Source: an uncultured Treponema sp. (GTDB taxonomy: Bacteria; Spirochaetota; Spirochaetia; Treponematales; Treponemataceae). From it: 42,094 bases of DNA. Positions 39,294 through 42,094 of the stretch are shown here, piece by piece. Below the pieces are notes generated by a model. It was not told the DNA's origin. It was given only the letters and a program-made list of their open reading frames with translations, and did no database searches. Both the position numbers and the translations under genes were made by a program. The DNA is taken from assembly GCA_946538875.1 (NCBI GenBank), contig CAMNHD010000001.1, positions 1 through 42,094 of the forward strand, given 5' to 3'. The first letter of the stretch is position 1, and each line of letters begins with the position of its first letter.

Positions 39294-40463
39294 TCACCAC
39301 TTCCAGAAACTTAGGAAATACTGGGGAATGACGACTATTGCAAAGAATGCCAGGCTGATTAGTTCAAACCACTTGAGGAAGTAAAGCATTTTGCCTGGGT
39401 ACTCGCGTGAGTAGATGCGGTAATTTATGACTGAGGCCAGTGAGCCGATTAACGAACAGAGACCTGCACTGTCCAGTCCGTAGAGCAGGGCGGTAAGGTT
39501 TGTTGTGAACGGCCAGAGTATTATGGAAGCGGGTACGTTGGATACTGCCTGGCTCAGGAGTATGCTCCACCAGTACTCGTTGCCGCTGACGGATTTTTTT
39601 AGGAAGGCGGAGATTGCCGGGTTCCTTGCGATTGATGACGAAAAGACAAAGAAGCAGAGGAAGGTCAAAAGCAGCACGTAGTCGGTGCGGACAAGTATCT
39701 TGCGGTCGAAAATCAGAAGCATCAGTGCCACGAATGCCGTGACGTATGGCCAGTATTTTGTGCGGCTGACGATTGTGGCGATTATCACTGTGAAGAGTGC
39801 AAGGTAGAGGATGCGTGTCTTTTTGGCCGCAGGGTCCCAGCTGCCCTGGAATGAATCCCCGGAAGAAACTTGTTCCTTTGGATTCTTACGGTACATGAAA
39901 AGGATGAAGAGTACCAGGAGTATGGCCGAGCCTACCCAAAGCGGAAGCATGTGCAGCATGAAGTTTGCGGCTGAGCTTTTGCTCTGGCTGTAGAGAAAGA
40001 GGTTCTGCGGACTGCCGAAAGGTGTTAGGAGCGAGCCTCTTACTGCGGCGATGTTCTGCAGCACGCATACGGGTACGATGTACTGTTCCTTGTTGCCGGC
40101 GCGGAAGAGTATGATTGTGAGCGGTACGAAAATAATCAGCGATACGTCGTTTGTCACGAACATGGATGTGAAGAAAACCGAAAACACAAGGAAAAGCGTG
40201 AGCTTGGTGACGGTTGATATCCTGCCGGAGCGTTTTAGCAATGGAAGGAAGATATTTTCTTTCTTGAAGCCTTCCAGTACGGTCAGCAGCATGAAAAGAG
40301 TGGCGAGGGTCTTCCAGTCTATGCTTGCGATGGCGGCGGTGCTTGGCGGTGTGATGAATAGTGAAATGATGGCGGCAAGCAGAGAGACGGAAAGCATGAG
40401 TTCTTTTTTGAAGAGTGCGGCCGTCTTGGCCAAGAGGGTATAGAAAGCGGATTTTGTCTTCAT
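39294..40463 (-). CDS. SLC13/ArsB-like anion transporter
   Basis: 389 residues with about ten to eleven transmembrane helices. The early FVTNDVSLIIFVPLTIILF and the VRGSLLTPFGSPQNLFLYS segment, with its PFGSPQN loop, recall the divalent anion/Na+ symporter and ArsB superfamily. A second internal repeat contains LLSQAVSNVPASIILWPFT. Substrate is unknown. ATG 40463 is preferred; the in-frame codon at 40514 lies upstream of the -10 box. AGGA precedes the ATG. Confidence 0.8.
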   Translation of the reverse strand: MKTKSAFYTLLAKTAALFKKELMLSVSLLAAIISLFITPPSTAAIASIDWKTLATLFMLLTVLEGFKKENIFLPLLKRSGRISTVTKLTLFLVFSVFFTSMFVTNDVSLIIFVPLTIILFRAGNKEQYIVPVCVLQNIAAVRGSLLTPFGSPQNLFLYSQSKSSAANFMLHMLPLWVGSAILLVLFILFMYRKNPKEQVSSGDSFQGSWDPAAKKTRILYLALFTVIIATIVSRTKYWPYVTAFVALMLLIFDRKILVRTDYVLLLTFLCFFVFSSSIARNPAISAFLKKSVSGNEYWWSILLSQAVSNVPASIILWPFTTNLTALLYGLDSAGLCSLIGSLASVINYRIYSREYPGKMLYFLKWFELISLAFFAIVVIPQYFLSFWKW

Positions 40464-40485
40464 AAAATGTTGTCCTGTGCGGCAC

Positions 40486-40514
40486 ACTATAGCACTTAGT
40501 GGAACTTGGTGCAA
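40486..40514 (-). promoter_or_regulatory. promoter of the anion transporter gene
   Basis: On the minus strand TTGCAC (40514-40509), 17-bp spacer, TATAGT (40491-40486). It is back to back with the purL promoter. Confidence 0.65.
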
Positions 40515-40522
40515 TTGACATG

Positions 40523-40551
40523 TTGAATAAAGGTATGTTTTTTTCTATAAT
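40523..40551 (+). promoter_or_regulatory. purL promoter, predicted leaderless
   Basis: TTGAAT (40523-40528), 17-bp spacer, TATAAT (40546-40551), then 6 bases to ATG 40558. A perfect TTGACA at 40515-40520 is also present but would need a 25-bp spacer. No ribosome binding site precedes the ATG. Confidence 0.68.
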
Positions 40552-40557
40552 ATAAAA

Positions 40558-42094
40558 ATGTTTCGTATCTTTGTAGAGCGCAAGGACGGCTTTGACAACG
40601 AAGCCAAGCGCATTTTTGCTGAAATCAGCGGTTTTTTGGGTATTGGCGGTGTTACCGGAGTGCGTTATGTGAACCGGTACGATGTGGAAAACGTTAGCGA
40701 CGATGTGGCCCGTGCCGCTGCTACACGCATTTTCTCCGAGCCCCAGTCTGACAACGTGTTTTTTGAAAATCTGGAGATTCCAGCCGGCTGCACTCAGATT
40801 GTCTGGGAATATCTTCCGGGGCAGTATGACCAGCGTGCCGACAGTGCCGAGCAGTGCCTCAGCCTCCTGCGCGAAGGTCTCCGTGGTTCTGTTGCCGTTG
40901 GTTCAAAACCTCCGCGTGTCCGCTGCGCAAAGATTGTTATTTTGACTGGAAATGTTGCCGCAAGCGATGTTGAGAAGATTCAGCATTATCTTATAAACCC
41001 TGTGGACAGCCGCCTTGCTTCCACGGAAAAGCCGGAGACTCTGGAGATGAAGACCCATGTCCCTGGTGCGATAGAAACTGTCACCGGATTCACAAAACTG
41101 AATGCCGAAGAGCTTGAATCATACCGCAGGAAGCTTGGTCTTGCCATGGACTTTGCCGACATCAAGTGGATGCAGGATTATTTTGTTTCCATAAAGCGTG
41201 ATCCGACTATCACTGAAATCCGCGTGCTGGATACTTACTGGAGCGACCACTGCCGCCACACCACGTTCAATACTATCCTTAAGGACATAAAGATTCAGGA
41301 CGGACCTTATGCCGAACTGTTCCGCTCTTCTTACCAGAATTACACGGACATGAGGACTGACCTTTATGCCGGACGCAAGGACAAAGCTGTTACCCTTATG
41401 GACATGGCTTGTATCGGTGCCAAGTATCTGCGCAAGCATGGTAAGCTTGATGACCTTGAGGTCAGCGAAGAAAACAACGCATGTTCAATCTACATCGATG
41501 TGCATTACACAACCGGAGAGCCTGTTGAACGCTGGCTGCTGGAGTTCAAGAACGAAACACACAATCATCCTACAGAAATTGAACCGTTTGGTGGAGCCGC
41601 AACATGTATCGGAGGTGCAATCCGTGACCCGCTCAGCGCAAGAAGCTGGGTGTACCAGGCTCTGCGTGTCACTGGTGCCGCCGATCCGACAGTGCCGCTG
41701 GACAAGACCCTTCCTGGTAAACTTCCGCAGATGAAGCTTACCCGTGAGGCAGCCCAAGGATTCAGTTCTTACGGAAATCAGATTGGTCTTACGACCGGAC
41801 AGGTGCATGAAGTGTACCATCCGGGATATGTTGCAAAGCGCATGGAGCTTGGTGCGGTAATTGCTGCTGCTCCGGTTGACCTTGTTCTGCGCGAAAGACC
41901 TGAAGCTGGAGACATAATCATCCTGCTTGGTGGCGGAACAGGCCGTGACGGTATTGGTGGAGCAACTGGTTCAAGTAAAGTCCACACGGAAAAGTCCGTT
42001 ACCACTGCCGCCGCAGAAGTGCAGAAGGGTAATGCTGTGGAGGAGCGCAAGATTCAGCGCCTGTTCCGCAACAAGGATGTGTGTCTTATGATCC
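40558..42094 (+). CDS. purL: phosphoribosylformylglycinamidine synthase (3' end outside window)
   Basis: The frame is open from ATG 40558 through the window end, 512 residues so far. This is the large PurL type that converts FGAR, glutamine and ATP to FGAM in purine synthesis. TYWSDHCRHTTF (about 223-234), the substrate/ATP loop ETHNHPTEIEPFGGAATCIGG and the GGGTGRDGIGGATGSSK motif are intact; the glutaminase domain would lie beyond the window. The ATG lies 6 bases after a perfect TATAAT with no ribosome binding site. It is divergent from the anion transporter gene. Confidence 0.95.
   Translation, partial: MFRIFVERKDGFDNEAKRIFAEISGFLGIGGVTGVRYVNRYDVENVSDDVARAAATRIFSEPQSDNVFFENLEIPAGCTQIVWEYLPGQYDQRADSAEQCLSLLREGLRGSVAVGSKPPRVRCAKIVILTGNVAASDVEKIQHYLINPVDSRLASTEKPETLEMKTHVPGAIETVTGFTKLNAEELESYRRKLGLAMDFADIKWMQDYFVSIKRDPTITEIRVLDTYWSDHCRHTTFNTILKDIKIQDGPYAELFRSSYQNYTDMRTDLYAGRKDKAVTLMDMACIGAKYLRKHGKLDDLEVSEENNACSIYIDVHYTTGEPVERWLLEFKNETHNHPTEIEPFGGAATCIGGAIRDPLSARSWVYQALRVTGAADPTVPLDKTLPGKLPQMKLTREAAQGFSSYGNQIGLTTGQVHEVYHPGYVAKRMELGAVIAAAPVDLVLRERPEAGDIIILLGGGTGRDGIGGATGSSKVHTEKSVTTAAAEVQKGNAVEERKIQRLFRNKDVCLMI

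Noticed and set aside
40515..40551. TTGACA at 40515 as the purL -35 box
   Set aside because: The spacer to TATAAT would be 25 bp; TTGAAT at 40523 gives 17 bp.

Overview
The window looks like chromosome from a Treponema-type spirochete with moderate GC. This is inferred from gene content (bactofilin with an M23 endopeptidase, RicT/YaaR, Gx transporter, clostripain-like and VIT/vWA secreted proteins, relaxed lipoproteins); no 16S or other marker gene is present. There is no phage, insertion sequence or CRISPR array. Coding density is high and both strands are used.

Layout. 0-4.9 kb: end of an FKBP (probably cyclophilin-FKBP) isomerase, a terminator, then a coupled run of a Gx-type transporter, HrpB helicase and a uracil-DNA-glycosylase-like protein. 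4.9-8.5 kb: aldehyde dehydrogenase and arginase from a shared divergent promoter region, then a MocR-like regulator that has lost its PLP lysine. 8.7-13.1 kb: pyrB-pyrI-pyrC, a small membrane protein and an iron-type alcohol dehydrogenase. 13.4-22.2 kb: a surface or envelope block of clostripain-like protease, VIT/vWA/TPR/DUF2135 protein, Ste24-type CAAX protease and transglutaminase-like protein. 22.3-22.7 kb: four tRNA genes (Ser-UGA, Ser-GCU, Arg-GCG, Ser-GGA). 23-25.8 kb: a glycine-rich lipoprotein, then an OhrR-type regulator and a glutathione peroxidase sharing an operator. 26-31.5 kb: GH95 and GH43 glycosidases, a YkgJ-like protein and two lipoproteins. 31.5-35.3 kb: a methyltransferase and a leftward operon M23 peptidase-bactofilin-YaaR-RicT. 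35.5-39.1 kb: TatD, tRNA-dihydrouridine synthase and adenylate cyclase. 39.3-42.1 kb: an SLC13/ArsB-like transporter and the start of purL.

Most notable signals. (1) Three intergenic copies of a GC-rich element (13126-13200, 25194-25271, 39131-39220) keep the same short unpaired blocks, while an outer stem and three hairpins change sequence but stay paired. This looks like an undescribed structured RNA or REP-like mobile element. (2) At least six promoters, with 17-bp spacing and often a TTGC-type -35, put the -10 box only 6-7 nt before the start codon with no ribosome binding site. This predicts widespread leaderless mRNAs, including a 21-codon leader peptide whose stop overlaps the GH95 start. 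(3) An octamer, GGGTACAG, is dense in hrpB and forms a phased array between the MocR-like gene and pyrB. (4) A 19-bp operator is shared by the OhrR-like and peroxidase promoters.

All functions are assigned from visible motifs and family knowledge. No database search or folding software was run.
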